NCBI RefSeq assembly: GCF_003386535.1
Contig: NZ_QTTN01000011.1
Span: 108,652 to 172,651 of the forward strand
Direction of reading: 5' to 3'
Source: Paenibacillus taihuensis
Lineage (GTDB): Bacteria > Bacillota > Bacilli > Paenibacillales > Paenibacillaceae
Length of the DNA: 64,000 nucleotides
The notes under the pieces were generated by a model that worked only from the letters and a program-made list of their open reading frames with translations, was not told the DNA's origin and searched no databases. Positions 8,359 through 17,212 of the stretch are shown piece by piece (positions within the stretch are counted from its first letter, which is position 1; each line of letters begins with the position of its first letter). A program made the position numbers and the translations under genes.

Positions 8359-8646
8359 CTATGCTATCTGTCTGGCCGGGCAGGCCCGCAGAGCGAGCCG
8401 ATTGTTGATGCCATCCTGGATGAGCTTGGATTGTCGTCGCTCATCGAGGCTCCGGCCGAGGTTGAATTTGGCATTCGGGCATCTGAGGGCGATCGGGCTG
8501 CTGCTTATGCGTTTCTATTGAACTATTCCAAGCAGCCGGCTACGGTTCAGGTGAAGCAAGCCGCCAGGGATATCCTGACAGGCTCGCCCGTTGACGGTGT
8601 TGTCGAGCTGCCTGCTTATGGCGTTACGATATTGGAGCTGCTGTAA
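8359..8646 (+). pseudogene. C-terminal remnant of a GH42 beta-galactosidase
   Basis: The frame opens after a stop at 8356 and reads to TAA 8646, about 95 residues with no good start or ribosome site. It contains IVDAILDELGL, APAEVEFGIRASEG, AYAFLLNYSKQPATV and ELPAYGVTILELL. This is the typical end of family 42 beta-galactosidases: a short helical link and then the small beta C-terminal domain with FLLNY and an L-PYGV-L ending. The preceding trimer and catalytic domains are missing. The unrelated, AT-rich control region of the Gfo/Idh operon sits directly before it. I read it as the tail of a deleted gene whose terminator survives. Confidence 0.72.
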
Positions 8647-8650
8647 TAAG

Positions 8651-8688
8651 AAGACCCCGCGGGAAACGTTCCTTTCCCGCGGGGTCTT
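8651..8688. terminator. Strong bidirectional intrinsic terminator
   Basis: A perfect 16-bp stem: AAGACCCCGCGGGAAA pairs with TTTCCCGCGGGGTCTT around a six-base loop. It lies 4 bases after the stop of the GH42 remnant (plus) and just past the stop of the leucyl aminopeptidase gene (minus), so it can serve both directions. Confidence 0.88.
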
Positions 8689-8691
8689 CTG

Positions 8692-10143
8692 CTATTGCAT
8701 CAAGTATGAAGCTAATAATCGAACACCCCAACCGGTCGCTCCGGCGGCAAGCTGACCTTTGGCGGAAGAGCAATCCTTCGGGCCGTTCATATCGATATGC
8801 GCCCATTCGAGAGAGGGATGGACGAATTTGCGCAGAAACAGCGCCGCCATAATAGCTCCGCCTCCGTTCCCGCTGCTGATGTTGGAGGTGTCGGCATAGT
8901 CGCTCGACAGATAGCTCTCGTACTCATCGACAAGGGGCAGCTGCCATACCTTCTCGCCGAATGGCTCTCCCGCATGCAATAATGACTGCACTAGCTCCTC
9001 GTTGCCGAAAATACCCGCAATGCTTGTACCGAGCGCTCCGACGACCGAATACGTCAGTGTCGCCATATCAATGACTTTCTCGGCTCCAAGCCGGTGCGCA
9101 TGCACTAAGGCATCCGCCAATATAAGCCTGCCCTCCGAGTCGGTATTGCCAACCTGGACGGCGACGCCATTCGCATAACGGATGACTTCGCCCGGCAGCA
9201 TCGAGCGGTCGGAAGGATTGTTCTCCGCCGAAGGAACGAGCACGATTACGTTTGCTGCTGCGGCGCTGCGAACGAGAACATCGAGCGCTCCCAGCACGCC
9301 TGCAGCTCCTGCCATATCCATGCGCATGTCGCTGATGTCGTTGTCTCGCTTGAGGCTAATGCCGCCGGTATCGAACGTAATGCCTTTGCCGATCAATGCA
9401 ACAAGCGGCTTCGACGCATCCGTGCAATACCGAAGCTCTATGAACACCGGCGGATGAATGCTTCCTTTGCCGACCGCAGCAACGCCTGTGAATCCGCGCT
9501 TCTGCAGCTCCTCACCTTCATATACCGATACTTGAACCGGTGTGCCTGCGAAACGCTGCAAGGTTCTAGCCGCCAAGTCGCGAGGCCGCAGGTAATTAGG
9601 CGGTTCATTCGTCAGGTCTCGTGCCCACATCGTACTCTCCGCGCGTATCTGCCCGAGATCGATGGCCTGCCTAAGCTCCTCCAAGATCTCGCAATCAAAG
9701 TAGATATCCACGTCTATGCGCTCTGTCTTCTTGGATTTATAGGCATCGAACGCGTATGTGCCAAGCAGCGAGCCTTCAACCCAAGCGGCAAGCATGTCAG
9801 GCAGCAAGCTGGACAAGCCCGGTGAAGGCAGGCACTGCAGCGCTTCGAAGGATACGAGAGCCGTTCCTTGTTTATCCTTGAAGAGCGCTCGTCCCGCATT
9901 TCCCGCAGCATCCCGAACGAGAGAAGGCTGGAATTTCTCTGCTTCGCCGAGCCCAACGAGCAGCAGATTAGGCTCTCCGTTCCGGCTGTAGAACCACGTC
10001 ACGGTCCCGTTTGAACCCATATACGGCAGAAGCGCTGCATGCCGCAGCGCTTCTATCTTCTGTGCGAGCTCCGCTGCGCTTTGCGTGAAGCATGGCAAAA
10101 TGATCGTCTGCACCGCCGCATTGCGGCTCATTTCGAATTTCAT
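8692..10143 (-). CDS. Leucyl aminopeptidase (M17 family)
   Basis: A 483-residue M17 cytosol aminopeptidase, which removes N-terminal residues from peptides with two metal ions and is normally a hexamer. The C-terminal catalytic domain has the full residue set: K253 and D258 in IGKGITFDTGG, K265, D276 in DMRMDMAGAAG, and D335, E337 and R339 in GNTDSEGR. The N-terminal 170 residues form the less conserved regulatory domain. GGAGGG lies six bases before ATG 10143. It ends at the strong terminator and begins 28 bases after the PfkB kinase, so it may be read as the last gene of the sugar operon or from its own promoter. Housekeeping peptide turnover is the likely role. Confidence 0.95.
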   Translation of the reverse strand: MKFEMSRNAAVQTIILPCFTQSAAELAQKIEALRHAALLPYMGSNGTVTWFYSRNGEPNLLLVGLGEAEKFQPSLVRDAAGNAGRALFKDKQGTALVSFEALQCLPSPGLSSLLPDMLAAWVEGSLLGTYAFDAYKSKKTERIDVDIYFDCEILEELRQAIDLGQIRAESTMWARDLTNEPPNYLRPRDLAARTLQRFAGTPVQVSVYEGEELQKRGFTGVAAVGKGSIHPPVFIELRYCTDASKPLVALIGKGITFDTGGISLKRDNDISDMRMDMAGAAGVLGALDVLVRSAAAANVIVLVPSAENNPSDRSMLPGEVIRYANGVAVQVGNTDSEGRLILADALVHAHRLGAEKVIDMATLTYSVVGALGTSIAGIFGNEELVQSLLHAGEPFGEKVWQLPLVDEYESYLSSDYADTSNISSGNGGGAIMAALFLRKFVHPSLEWAHIDMNGPKDCSSAKGQLAAGATGWGVRLLASYLMQ

Positions 10144-10171
10144 CGCAAGCCCTCCATCCGCCGATTTTTCG

Positions 10172-11125
10172 CTACGCCGTTTCCCAACTATCAGTCGTAC
10201 AGCCGCTCTTCTCGGAGATAAACCGTTCCAATGCGATCCGGTCAGGTGTTCCCGTGCTGCCTCCGGCCTTCGAGACCGACATCGCGCCGCAAGCGTTGCC
10301 GTATAACAAGCATTGTTCGGCAGGCTTCCCGGTTAAGAAGCCGTACATATAACCGGCATTGAACGAATCCCCCGCGCCTGTCGTATCGACGACCGGCACT
10401 TGAAAGCCAGAACGGAACTTAAGCTTGCCGTCGATCGCCGCAACGGCTCCCGCTGCTCCTAATTTAATGACGATATGGCGCGCATACTGTGTGCAATGCC
10501 GCACGATGTCCTGTATATCGGCAAGCCCCGTATAATGCGCGGCTTCCACTTCATTCATGAAGAATACGTCCACTGCGCCCATTAATTCAAAAATGCCGGA
10601 GAACCATTCGCCGGTCTCATCCCATCCGACATCGATTGAAGTTGTGACGCCGAGTGCTCTGATTTCCCGCACTGCATTCATATATTCGGCATGGTTCCGC
10701 CTGCCCCGGTAGCCCGTCAGATGCACGTGCTTCGCCATTGCGACGCTGTCCATCTGGAGCTGCTTCAAGCTCAGCTCGGCGTTTGAACCCAGATATGAAA
10801 TAAAGGAGCGGTCATTCTCCGGGTTGATCGCAATCGATATCCCCGTACCTATGCTGCTGCTCAAGATGTAGCTGGTATCGATTCCATAGGAATCAAAATG
10901 ATCTCGTACATACTGTCCGAAACCATCTTTGCCCAGTATGCCGTTAAAAGCCAGTCTTAGCCCCAGCTTCGCCAGAGCCATACTGAACAAGGCAGCCCCG
11001 CCGCCTACATGAACGGACATATTGCGGACGAATACTTCTTGTCCCGGCTTAGGCAGCTCGCTCATTCCGGCAACAACCAGATCGATGTTAGCATCGCCTA
11101 TGACAATCGCATCGTATTTCTTCAT
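10172..11125 (-). CDS. PfkB-family carbohydrate kinase
   Basis: A 317-residue ribokinase-fold kinase. GDANIDLVVAG is at 10-20, the substrate loop GGGAALFSMALAKLG at 41-55, and the anion hole with catalytic base in DTTGAGDSFNAG (D253). I prefer ATG 11125, with GAGGG six bases upstream, over the ORF start at 11152, which has no ribosome site. The gene follows the LacI regulator by 52 bases and probably ends the ABC-transporter operon, phosphorylating the imported sugar or its breakdown product. The family covers ribokinase, fructokinase and KDG kinase, so the sugar cannot be named. Confidence 0.9.
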   Translation of the reverse strand: MKKYDAIVIGDANIDLVVAGMSELPKPGQEVFVRNMSVHVGGGAALFSMALAKLGLRLAFNGILGKDGFGQYVRDHFDSYGIDTSYILSSSIGTGISIAINPENDRSFISYLGSNAELSLKQLQMDSVAMAKHVHLTGYRGRRNHAEYMNAVREIRALGVTTSIDVGWDETGEWFSGIFELMGAVDVFFMNEVEAAHYTGLADIQDIVRHCTQYARHIVIKLGAAGAVAAIDGKLKFRSGFQVPVVDTTGAGDSFNAGYMYGFLTGKPAEQCLLYGNACGAMSVSKAGGSTGTPDRIALERFISEKSGCTTDSWETA

Positions 11126-11177
11126 AGCGCCCTCATCTTTCGTCTCATCCAAAGTATAGGTCTGCCTCTTATGCTAA

Positions 11178-12191
11178 CTATTGCTTGCCTCTTGCCATGC
11201 AGCTCTCTCGCGAAACCAACCGGTGCTCCAGAATAATATCGCGATCCGGCACTTCGCCGGTCTCCACCTGCTTCAACAGCACTTGCATCGTTACTTTGCC
11301 CATCTCTTGAATAGGCTGTTCCATCGAGGTCAACGTCGGACGAGTCAATTCGGTCAGTTGGCTTCCGTCGAAGCCCATAACCGATATATCCTCGGGTACG
11401 CGCAGACCGTTATCGCGGATACAGTTCATGGCGCCAACCGCCATATCGTCGCTCACTGCAAACACAGCCGTCGGGAGATTCTTCACCCGCAGCAGCTCCT
11501 TCATCTGCTCATATCCGCTCTTCACCTTATAGTCGCCGAAGCGGATATATTCGTGGACGATCCGGATTCCGCCACCTGTCAGAGCGTTACGGTAGCCGCT
11601 GTAACGGTTCTGTCCGGAAGTGATATCTCTCATGTCCCCGCCGATGAAACCGATCGCCTCATGGCCAAGTCCGATGAGATAATTCGTCGCATCGTACGCA
11701 GCCTTGTAGTCGTCGACAATGACCGATACGAACTGCTGATCGATCGGCTTCACGCTTGAGAAAATCACCGGAATTTTCATCTTATGGATGATTCCGCGAA
11801 TCTCGTCATTGATTTTCTCATGCATGATAATGATGCCTTCTACCCGCATTTCCTGAAAGACATTCAGATATTTCTGTTCTTTATCGATATCCTCGCTAAT
11901 ATTGCACACGAGCAAATTATAGTCGTTATCACTCGCCGCCTCTTCGATGCTGCTGAGAATGGTCGCATAGAAGCTCGATGTAATGTCAGGCACGATGACG
12001 CCGATCAGGTTCGTTTTGTTACGCACCAAACTACGGGCAATATGGCTTGGAGCATATCCCAACTCTTCGATGGCTAGGTTCACGCGCCGCTTGAGATCAT
12101 CCTTCACATACTTCTCGCCGTTTAACACGCGGGATACGGTTGTAACCGAAACGCCCGCCAGGCGTGCCACGTCTTTTATTTTGGGCTGCAT
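11178..12191 (-). CDS. LacI-family transcriptional regulator (ABC sugar operon)
   Basis: A 337-residue LacI-type repressor. The helix-turn-helix covers residues 5-24 (VARLAGVSVTTVSRVLNG), followed by the hinge helix (SHIARSLVRNKTNLIGVIVP) and a periplasmic-binding-protein-like sugar domain with GFIGGD and VMGFDGS. It lies 94 bases after the PHP gene in the same direction. I infer that it binds the TGGTAWCGNTACCA sites at 16050, 17076 and 18935, because it is encoded in the operon those sites control and the second LacI gene has a different, better-matched site class at the iol promoter. The effector is presumably the transported sugar or a phosphate of it. Confidence 0.9.
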   Translation of the reverse strand: MQPKIKDVARLAGVSVTTVSRVLNGEKYVKDDLKRRVNLAIEELGYAPSHIARSLVRNKTNLIGVIVPDITSSFYATILSSIEEAASDNDYNLLVCNISEDIDKEQKYLNVFQEMRVEGIIIMHEKINDEIRGIIHKMKIPVIFSSVKPIDQQFVSVIVDDYKAAYDATNYLIGLGHEAIGFIGGDMRDITSGQNRYSGYRNALTGGGIRIVHEYIRFGDYKVKSGYEQMKELLRVKNLPTAVFAVSDDMAVGAMNCIRDNGLRVPEDISVMGFDGSQLTELTRPTLTSMEQPIQEMGKVTMQVLLKQVETGEVPDRDIILEHRLVSRESCMARGKQ

Positions 12192-12285
12192 CTAACTCAC
12201 CTACTTTACTAATATTTCGTAAAAAGACCGTTCGACATCAATGCTCCAATCCCTCTAATCGGATCGGATTATTCACTGAAATTCA

Positions 12286-13170
12286 CTAGTTAACGAAGAG
12301 CGGTTGAGAAAAGGCCGCATATCCGCCCTCCAGATAAGCAGCAATTCGCACATAGCCTTCATCGCCTTGGCACTCGTAAACGGCTTGACTAATGCGGCCT
12401 GTTACTTCCTTGAGCACCTTGCCATCTCGACCGAAGAAAGTAACATACTTGTACATCTTATCGAGCAGCTCATTCGAGCGAAGATCAACTACAATCGTGC
12501 TGCCCTCTGCCTGGATACGGTCAAAGCCATAGCCAGTCGAAACATAGAAGTCGCCCTGCTTAATGGAGGCAAGAATCGCTTCTTTCGTATTTTCCTCCGC
12601 CTGAACTACATTCCAAGCCCGCTTCTCCTGCCCATACACATGCGAGTCATCGTTGCCGAAACCCCACACCTTCCGCCCTGCGGATAGCAGCGCATCCCAT
12701 TTGTCGAAGGCAATATCGTACTCCGGATTGCCGTCGCCATTGTAGACTTCAATCCCGATGCAGCGCTCCATCCGCATCATGTCTTCCATCTTCCAGAACT
12801 GCGAGAAGAAGCGGTTCGGGTGAACAAGCACCGAGAAGCCCCCGTTATCGATAGTCATATCCGCAAGCCGCTGATAGTTCTCAATCGTAAATGCATTGCT
12901 GTACCCATCCAGCAGCGACCCCGGGGGATTCACAAGCAGCATGTGCGTTTGCGGACTACTGACTTCGATCGCTTCGAATACGTTCTTAATCTGCCGCTCG
13001 CCCTCATGCTTCGTTATGATATCGTGATCGGAAATGCCCAGAAAATCATAGCCGGCATACATCTTGTACACGGTTTCGAGCGGGAACCAGCCGTCGCTGT
13101 TCGTCGTATGATTGTGGAAGCTCCCCTTCCACCATTGCCCCTTATTCGAGTAACCATTCTCAATGCGCAT
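12286..13170 (-). CDS. PHP-domain metal-dependent phosphoesterase-like protein
   Basis: A 294-residue protein with PHP-domain motifs: SFHNHTTNSDG (HxH near residue 19), GISDHD (near 50), the internal VHPNR and the late GFGNDDSHVYG. PHP proteins bind two or three metals and hydrolyse phosphomonoesters or nucleotides. ATG 13170 is preferred; the upstream ATG 13182 abuts the ribosome site GAGGGG. It is encoded 21 bases after the LplC permease gene inside a sugar-uptake operon, so it may dephosphorylate a sugar phosphate or process the ligand. No signal peptide is seen, so it should be cytoplasmic. Confidence is high for the fold and low for the substrate. Confidence 0.85.
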   Translation of the reverse strand: MRIENGYSNKGQWWKGSFHNHTTNSDGWFPLETVYKMYAGYDFLGISDHDIITKHEGERQIKNVFEAIEVSSPQTHMLLVNPPGSLLDGYSNAFTIENYQRLADMTIDNGGFSVLVHPNRFFSQFWKMEDMMRMERCIGIEVYNGDGNPEYDIAFDKWDALLSAGRKVWGFGNDDSHVYGQEKRAWNVVQAEENTKEAILASIKQGDFYVSTGYGFDRIQAEGSTIVVDLRSNELLDKMYKYVTFFGRDGKVLKEVTGRISQAVYECQGDEGYVRIAAYLEGGYAAFSQPLFVN

Positions 13171-13191
13171 GCGTAAGCCCATCCCCTCGTG

Positions 13192-14100
13192 CTATTCTTT
13201 CATCGAACCGATCATAACGCCTTTGGCAAAATAACGCTGAACAAACGGATAAATGATAATAATCGGAACCACGACGACAATGATGGTCGCCATCTTAAGC
13301 GAGTTTCCGGTGATTTGGATTTTATCCAGCAGCTGATACCTGGTCGAACCTGCAGCCTGATTCAAGGTGTCGCGCATCGCTTCGGCGCTTGTCAGCATTT
13401 CCTGAAGCAGCGTGGACATCGGGCGAAGGCTTGCCTTGCGAACGAAGAACGCGCCGGTGAACCAATCGTTCCAATGGCCGACGGCCGTGAACAATCCGAT
13501 AACCGCAATGACAGGTCGGCTGAGCGGCATAATGACCCGCATGAAAATCGACAAATCATTATAGCCGTCGATTCTAGCCGACTCTTCCAAGCTCGGGTGA
13601 ATCTGCTGAAAGAATGTTCGGAAGATGATCAAGTTCCATGCGCTGTATAAACTCGGGATGATATAAACCCAGATTGTATTGGTCAAGTGAAGATTGGACA
13701 GCAGCATATAGAAGGGGATCGTCCCGCCGCCAAACAGCATCGTAAAGAAAATAATCATCATAAAGAACTTTCCGCCAGGAAGCGTCTTGCTCTTCAGTGC
13801 ATATGCGGCCATCGCCGTCAGCAGGACGCTCGAAATCGTGCCTACAATGGTACGGAATAACGAAACTCCGAACGCTGTAGCGATATTGGAAGCTTCGAAC
13901 ACTTTCTTGAAGTTCTCCATCGTCCACATACGAGGCAAGAAATAGATTCCGCCTCTCTCCGCATCCTTGCCGGGATTGAACGCCAATGCGAATATATTGA
14001 GAAATGGAAGAATAACCGATAGGCATAGAAACGTGATAATGATGATGTTTACAACTCGAAAGATTCGTTCGCCCGCGCTTAACTTATAAAAATCATTCAC
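13192..14100 (-). CDS. Carbohydrate ABC transporter permease, LplC/YtcP type
   Basis: A 302-residue inner-membrane subunit with about six hydrophobic segments, the first at 16-38. The cytoplasmic EAA loop reads LEESARIDGYNDLSIFMRVIMPLSRP in pieces around 180-205 and contacts the ATPase. The C-terminus KGVMIGSMKE is characteristic of the LplC branch in Paenibacillaceae. It pairs with LplB at 16058. No ATPase gene is in the operon, as is usual for this class, where a shared MsmX-type ATPase energises several importers. Confidence 0.93.
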   Translation of the reverse strand: MNDFYKLSAGERIFRVVNIIIITFLCLSVILPFLNIFALAFNPGKDAERGGIYFLPRMWTMENFKKVFEASNIATAFGVSLFRTIVGTISSVLLTAMAAYALKSKTLPGGKFFMMIIFFTMLFGGGTIPFYMLLSNLHLTNTIWVYIIPSLYSAWNLIIFRTFFQQIHPSLEESARIDGYNDLSIFMRVIMPLSRPVIAVIGLFTAVGHWNDWFTGAFFVRKASLRPMSTLLQEMLTSAEAMRDTLNQAAGSTRYQLLDKIQITGNSLKMATIIVVVVPIIIIYPFVQRYFAKGVMIGSMKE

Positions 14101-14137
14101 CGCGTAATCCCTCCATTGACGAGCAATATGGATCCGG

Positions 14138-14188
14138 AATAGAACGGCGGCTTCATCCGGAATGCGGACGAAACCGCCTGACTCTATT
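14138..14188. other. Stem-loop between solute-binding protein and LplC genes
   Basis: An imperfect inverted repeat with AATAGA arms outside and GGCGG/CCGCC plus CATCCG/CGGACG inside lies in the 110-base gap after the lipoprotein gene. There is no U-tract, so it is more likely a 3' stabilising or processing hairpin. That would keep the binding-protein message more abundant than the permease message, a common arrangement in ABC operons. Confidence 0.5.
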
Positions 14189-14210
14189 CATTCTAAGGGC
14201 GTATGGATTG

Positions 14211-15974
14211 TTATAGCTTCACTTTCGTCTTCGGATCCGCATTCTTGTCTTTCAGCATCTTCAAGTAGTCGTCGAGGCCTGCAGCCTTCAGCTGTTTCAA
14301 TGCGCTATCGAGGATTTTCTTCGCTTGATCCAAGTCTTTCGCATAGTAAGCTTGAACTAAGCTGTCATTATAATTGTCCATCGCTGTCTTCAAATCAGTG
14401 CCGCTTGCAAACTCTCCAAGGAAAGCGGTCGGCTGATAGGCGTCAACGACAAGGGCATCCTTGTTTTTCTGATCAAGGCCGTAGTATTCGGCAATTTTCT
14501 CAACCGCCGGGAACTGATTCGCATTGGCATTATCGCCGTAATTCGCTTCACCGAAGTCCGCCAGATTATCGTTGTCCGTGCTACCGAGAATATCGCCCCA
14601 GTTGTTGCCTACGCCTGCGAATCCAAGCGCCTTCGCCGCGTTCGGATCTTTGGCCTTCAAGTCAAGAACCTCCTGCTTCACAACAGGGTTGCCTTTGGCA
14701 TCAAGCGTGTAATCGCGGCCTTCGATGCCGTATTTCCACAGCAGCTTGCCTTGACGGCTTGCGAGCCAATCCGCAAACTTCACGATATCCTCTGGATTCT
14801 TGGTCGTTGAAGGAATTGCCCATGCGGAGTAACCGGTTTTGAAGTCCAGTACCTTCTGGTTAGAACCGTCCACTTTGTTAATCGGACCAATCGGCTCATA
14901 ACGCAGGCTCTGTTCGAAGTCCTGATAGCTGTGCATATCCGCAACAATACCCCACGAACCGTTAATCGCGCCTTCTGTCGCCCGGCTCTCATCCATCGTG
15001 AAGAACTCCGGATGGAGCAGCTTTTCTTTCAGAAGCTTCTGGACGTACTCAACCTTCTTGATTGCGTAATCCGTCTCTGCTTCGTGCAGAATGTTGCCGT
15101 CCTTATCTGCTTTGATGCGCTGGTCTGTTGCTCCCCACTCCAAATCGTCGAAGAGCGCTCCAACCTCTTGCCCGCCCCAGTAACGAGGTCCGATCGGCGT
15201 TACAGGCGCGCCGTTATCGTCTTTAAAGTTACCTGCCTTAATCTTCTTCGCTAGATCGTACAATTGGTCGGTGGTCGTAATCGTACGCGGATCCACTCCG
15301 AGCGCATCTGCGATGTCTTTACGGATGTACGGCCCGCCGACACCTCTCCATGTTACTTGGCCGCCATTACGGTCGATGTTCATATGCGTGAAGTAGGCCG
15401 ATCCGTTAAACTCCGGCCGGAACATAACGCCGTACTGCGTATCTGCCGGAAGGAAGCCGTCCTGCAAATATTTGCTGAACACTTTCGTATCTTTATAGAG
15501 CGGAGCTAAATCCGTGAACATTCCCTCGCGCGCTGCCTTAAGAACGACAGGCATCTCAGGACGTCCGCTGTTGTTCAAATAAAAGGCGACGAAATCAGGA
15601 AGGTCGCCCGCCGCAAGGCCGGCAATCAGACCGTCGATGGAGTGGTCCGCCTTCATCAGCTCGATCTCAAAATCAATGCCTGTTTCCTTCTTGATTTCAG
15701 CTTTGATATCTGGGTTCATATCCTCGGTATAATCATCTGAATCCATGAAAATAAGACCTTTGAGCTTGCGGTCAGCGATCCATGAAGCCGGTTTGCCGTC
15801 AGTGGAGTTTGAAGCGGTAGCATTTGTAGCAGCTGCATTGTTGGTTGTCGCATTCTTACTGTTCGAACCTTCATCCTTGCTCGCATCGTTCGTGCTGTTG
15901 TTGCCTGCGCAGCCGGACAATAGCATAGAAACCATGACAGGAAGAGTCAGAACCTTTAACCATTTTCTGCTCAT
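14211..15974 (-). CDS. Extracellular solute-binding lipoprotein of carbohydrate ABC transporter (LplA-like)
   Basis: A 587-residue lipoprotein. Basic start MSRKWLK, hydrophobic segment, lipobox LLSGC with lipidated Cys22, then a Ser/Asn/Ala-rich linker to about residue 62. The remainder is a large type-1 binding protein of the LplA class, longer than the usual 400-450-residue sugar-binding proteins and typical for oligosaccharide or uronate systems of Paenibacillaceae. It lies between the LplB and LplC genes, and a LacI-type operator (16050-16063) sits in its upstream gap. The ligand is not determinable from sequence. Confidence 0.92.
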   Translation of the reverse strand: MSRKWLKVLTLPVMVSMLLSGCAGNNSTNDASKDEGSNSKNATTNNAAATNATASNSTDGKPASWIADRKLKGLIFMDSDDYTEDMNPDIKAEIKKETGIDFEIELMKADHSIDGLIAGLAAGDLPDFVAFYLNNSGRPEMPVVLKAAREGMFTDLAPLYKDTKVFSKYLQDGFLPADTQYGVMFRPEFNGSAYFTHMNIDRNGGQVTWRGVGGPYIRKDIADALGVDPRTITTTDQLYDLAKKIKAGNFKDDNGAPVTPIGPRYWGGQEVGALFDDLEWGATDQRIKADKDGNILHEAETDYAIKKVEYVQKLLKEKLLHPEFFTMDESRATEGAINGSWGIVADMHSYQDFEQSLRYEPIGPINKVDGSNQKVLDFKTGYSAWAIPSTTKNPEDIVKFADWLASRQGKLLWKYGIEGRDYTLDAKGNPVVKQEVLDLKAKDPNAAKALGFAGVGNNWGDILGSTDNDNLADFGEANYGDNANANQFPAVEKIAEYYGLDQKNKDALVVDAYQPTAFLGEFASGTDLKTAMDNYNDSLVQAYYAKDLDQAKKILDSALKQLKAAGLDDYLKMLKDKNADPKTKVKL

Positions 15975-16049
15975 GCGTTTTACCCCTTTTGATCAATTTT
16001 TATGAATACGCCAATGACGTCTCCACCTTGATTAATGACTTCATAGATA

Positions 16050-16063
16050 TGGTATCGTTACCA
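16050..16063. promoter_or_regulatory. LacI-type operator TGGTATCGTTACCA
   Basis: A near-perfect 14-bp palindrome with central CG overlaps the stop codon of lplB and lies about 76 bases before the lipoprotein gene. It suggests a second, internally controlled promoter for the binding protein. Confidence 0.68.
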
Positions 16064-17017
16064 GAGTGACGTGTCTGAAACCTTGCGCGAGACCCGATTA
16101 GCGATGACGACAAGAACCAATCCAATTAACCCCTGAAGCAAACCGACGGCTGTTGCATAGCCGTATTGACCCCCTTGCAGACCGACGCGGATAATATATG
16201 TATCTAGTATATCGGAGAGCTGCATATTACCCGGGGTACGGAGCAGGTAAAGCTGGTCGAATCCGGCAGACAAAATATTGCCAAGCGAGAGAATGAACAA
16301 AATCACGACGGTCGGCATAATCGAGGGGAGCGTAATGCTGCAAATTTCTCTTAATTTGCTTGCCCCATCAATCTTGGCTGCTTCGTACATATCAGGATTG
16401 ACGCCTGCTATCGCGGCCATATAAATGATGGAATCCCAGCCAAGAGACTTCCACATATGGCTGCCGAACATGATTTGATAGAAGTATTTCGGGTCCATCA
16501 TGTAGAACGTGCTGCCATCGCCGCCCATACTGGAGAAGAATTCGTTCAGCAGCCCCGTATCGGGCGCCAGCAGTCGCTGTACCAAACCAATGACAACAAC
16601 CCAAGACAAGAAATGAGGCAAATACAGGATGCTCTGCGAAATGTTCTTGAACCACTTGTTTCGGACCTCATTGAACATTAACGCAAGCAAGATGGGGAAA
16701 GGCAAGTACAAGAAGAGTTTCATGCTGCTAATAATGAGCGTGTTCACGATTAGTTGCTTGCTCTGATAGGAGTTGAAGAACTGCTTGAAATAATCGAAAC
16801 CAACCCACGGGCTGTGGAGAAGACCTTTGTTGAACTTATACTCTTTGAACGCGAGCAGCAGTCCCCCCATCGGAATATAGTTGAAAATGATGAAAAACGC
16901 GAGGCATGGGAGCAGCATGAAGTACAAGTAACGGTGCAGTACAATTGTTCTCCATAAGGTTGTTCTTGGCTTTCTCGGCTTCGCCCCCGGAGTAGTCGCC
17001 GACACATGTGATGACAT
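16058..17017 (-). CDS. Carbohydrate ABC transporter permease, LplB type
   Basis: A 319-residue permease from ATG 17017. AAGGTGAT lies ten bases upstream, which fits better than GTG 17032 directly behind AGAAGG. It has a basic N-terminus (AKPRKPRTTLWR), then HRYLYFMLLPCLAFFIIFNYIP as the first membrane segment and five more. The EAA loop is AAKIDGASKLREICSITLPSI. LplB/YteP branch features include YIPMGGLLLAFKEYKF. It forms the heterodimeric channel with the LplC protein and is first in the operon behind two LacI-type sites and a TATAAT box. Confidence 0.93.
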   Translation of the reverse strand: MSSHVSATTPGAKPRKPRTTLWRTIVLHRYLYFMLLPCLAFFIIFNYIPMGGLLLAFKEYKFNKGLLHSPWVGFDYFKQFFNSYQSKQLIVNTLIISSMKLFLYLPFPILLALMFNEVRNKWFKNISQSILYLPHFLSWVVVIGLVQRLLAPDTGLLNEFFSSMGGDGSTFYMMDPKYFYQIMFGSHMWKSLGWDSIIYMAAIAGVNPDMYEAAKIDGASKLREICSITLPSIMPTVVILFILSLGNILSAGFDQLYLLRTPGNMQLSDILDTYIIRVGLQGGQYGYATAVGLLQGLIGLVLVVIANRVSRKVSDTSLW

Positions 17018-17075
17018 AGGCTCAACAATCACCTTCTTCTCTCATCTAATAAATTCTTTGCGAGATGCTCCAATC

Positions 17076-17160
17076 TGGTAACGTTTCCAGAATGCTCGAA
17101 AAAAAATATTCTATGCTGCTGAGAAACCGACTAAGAAAGCGTTACCATATGACAATTATA
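17076..17160 (-). promoter_or_regulatory. Promoter/operator region of the lplB operon
   Basis: Upstream of lplB the minus strand shows TATAAT (17155-17160). Next comes an imperfect operator TGGTAACGCTTTCT (17134-17147) near the expected transcription start, then TGGTAACGTTTCCA (17076-17089) downstream. The two site centres are 58 bp apart. I found no clear -35 box. The sites match the operators at 16050 and 18935, defining a small regulon. Confidence 0.65.
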
Positions 17161-17212
17161 ACAACTTTACATGAATATGGCTAGAGCTTAAATCGAACTT
17201 TACAAAGATTTA

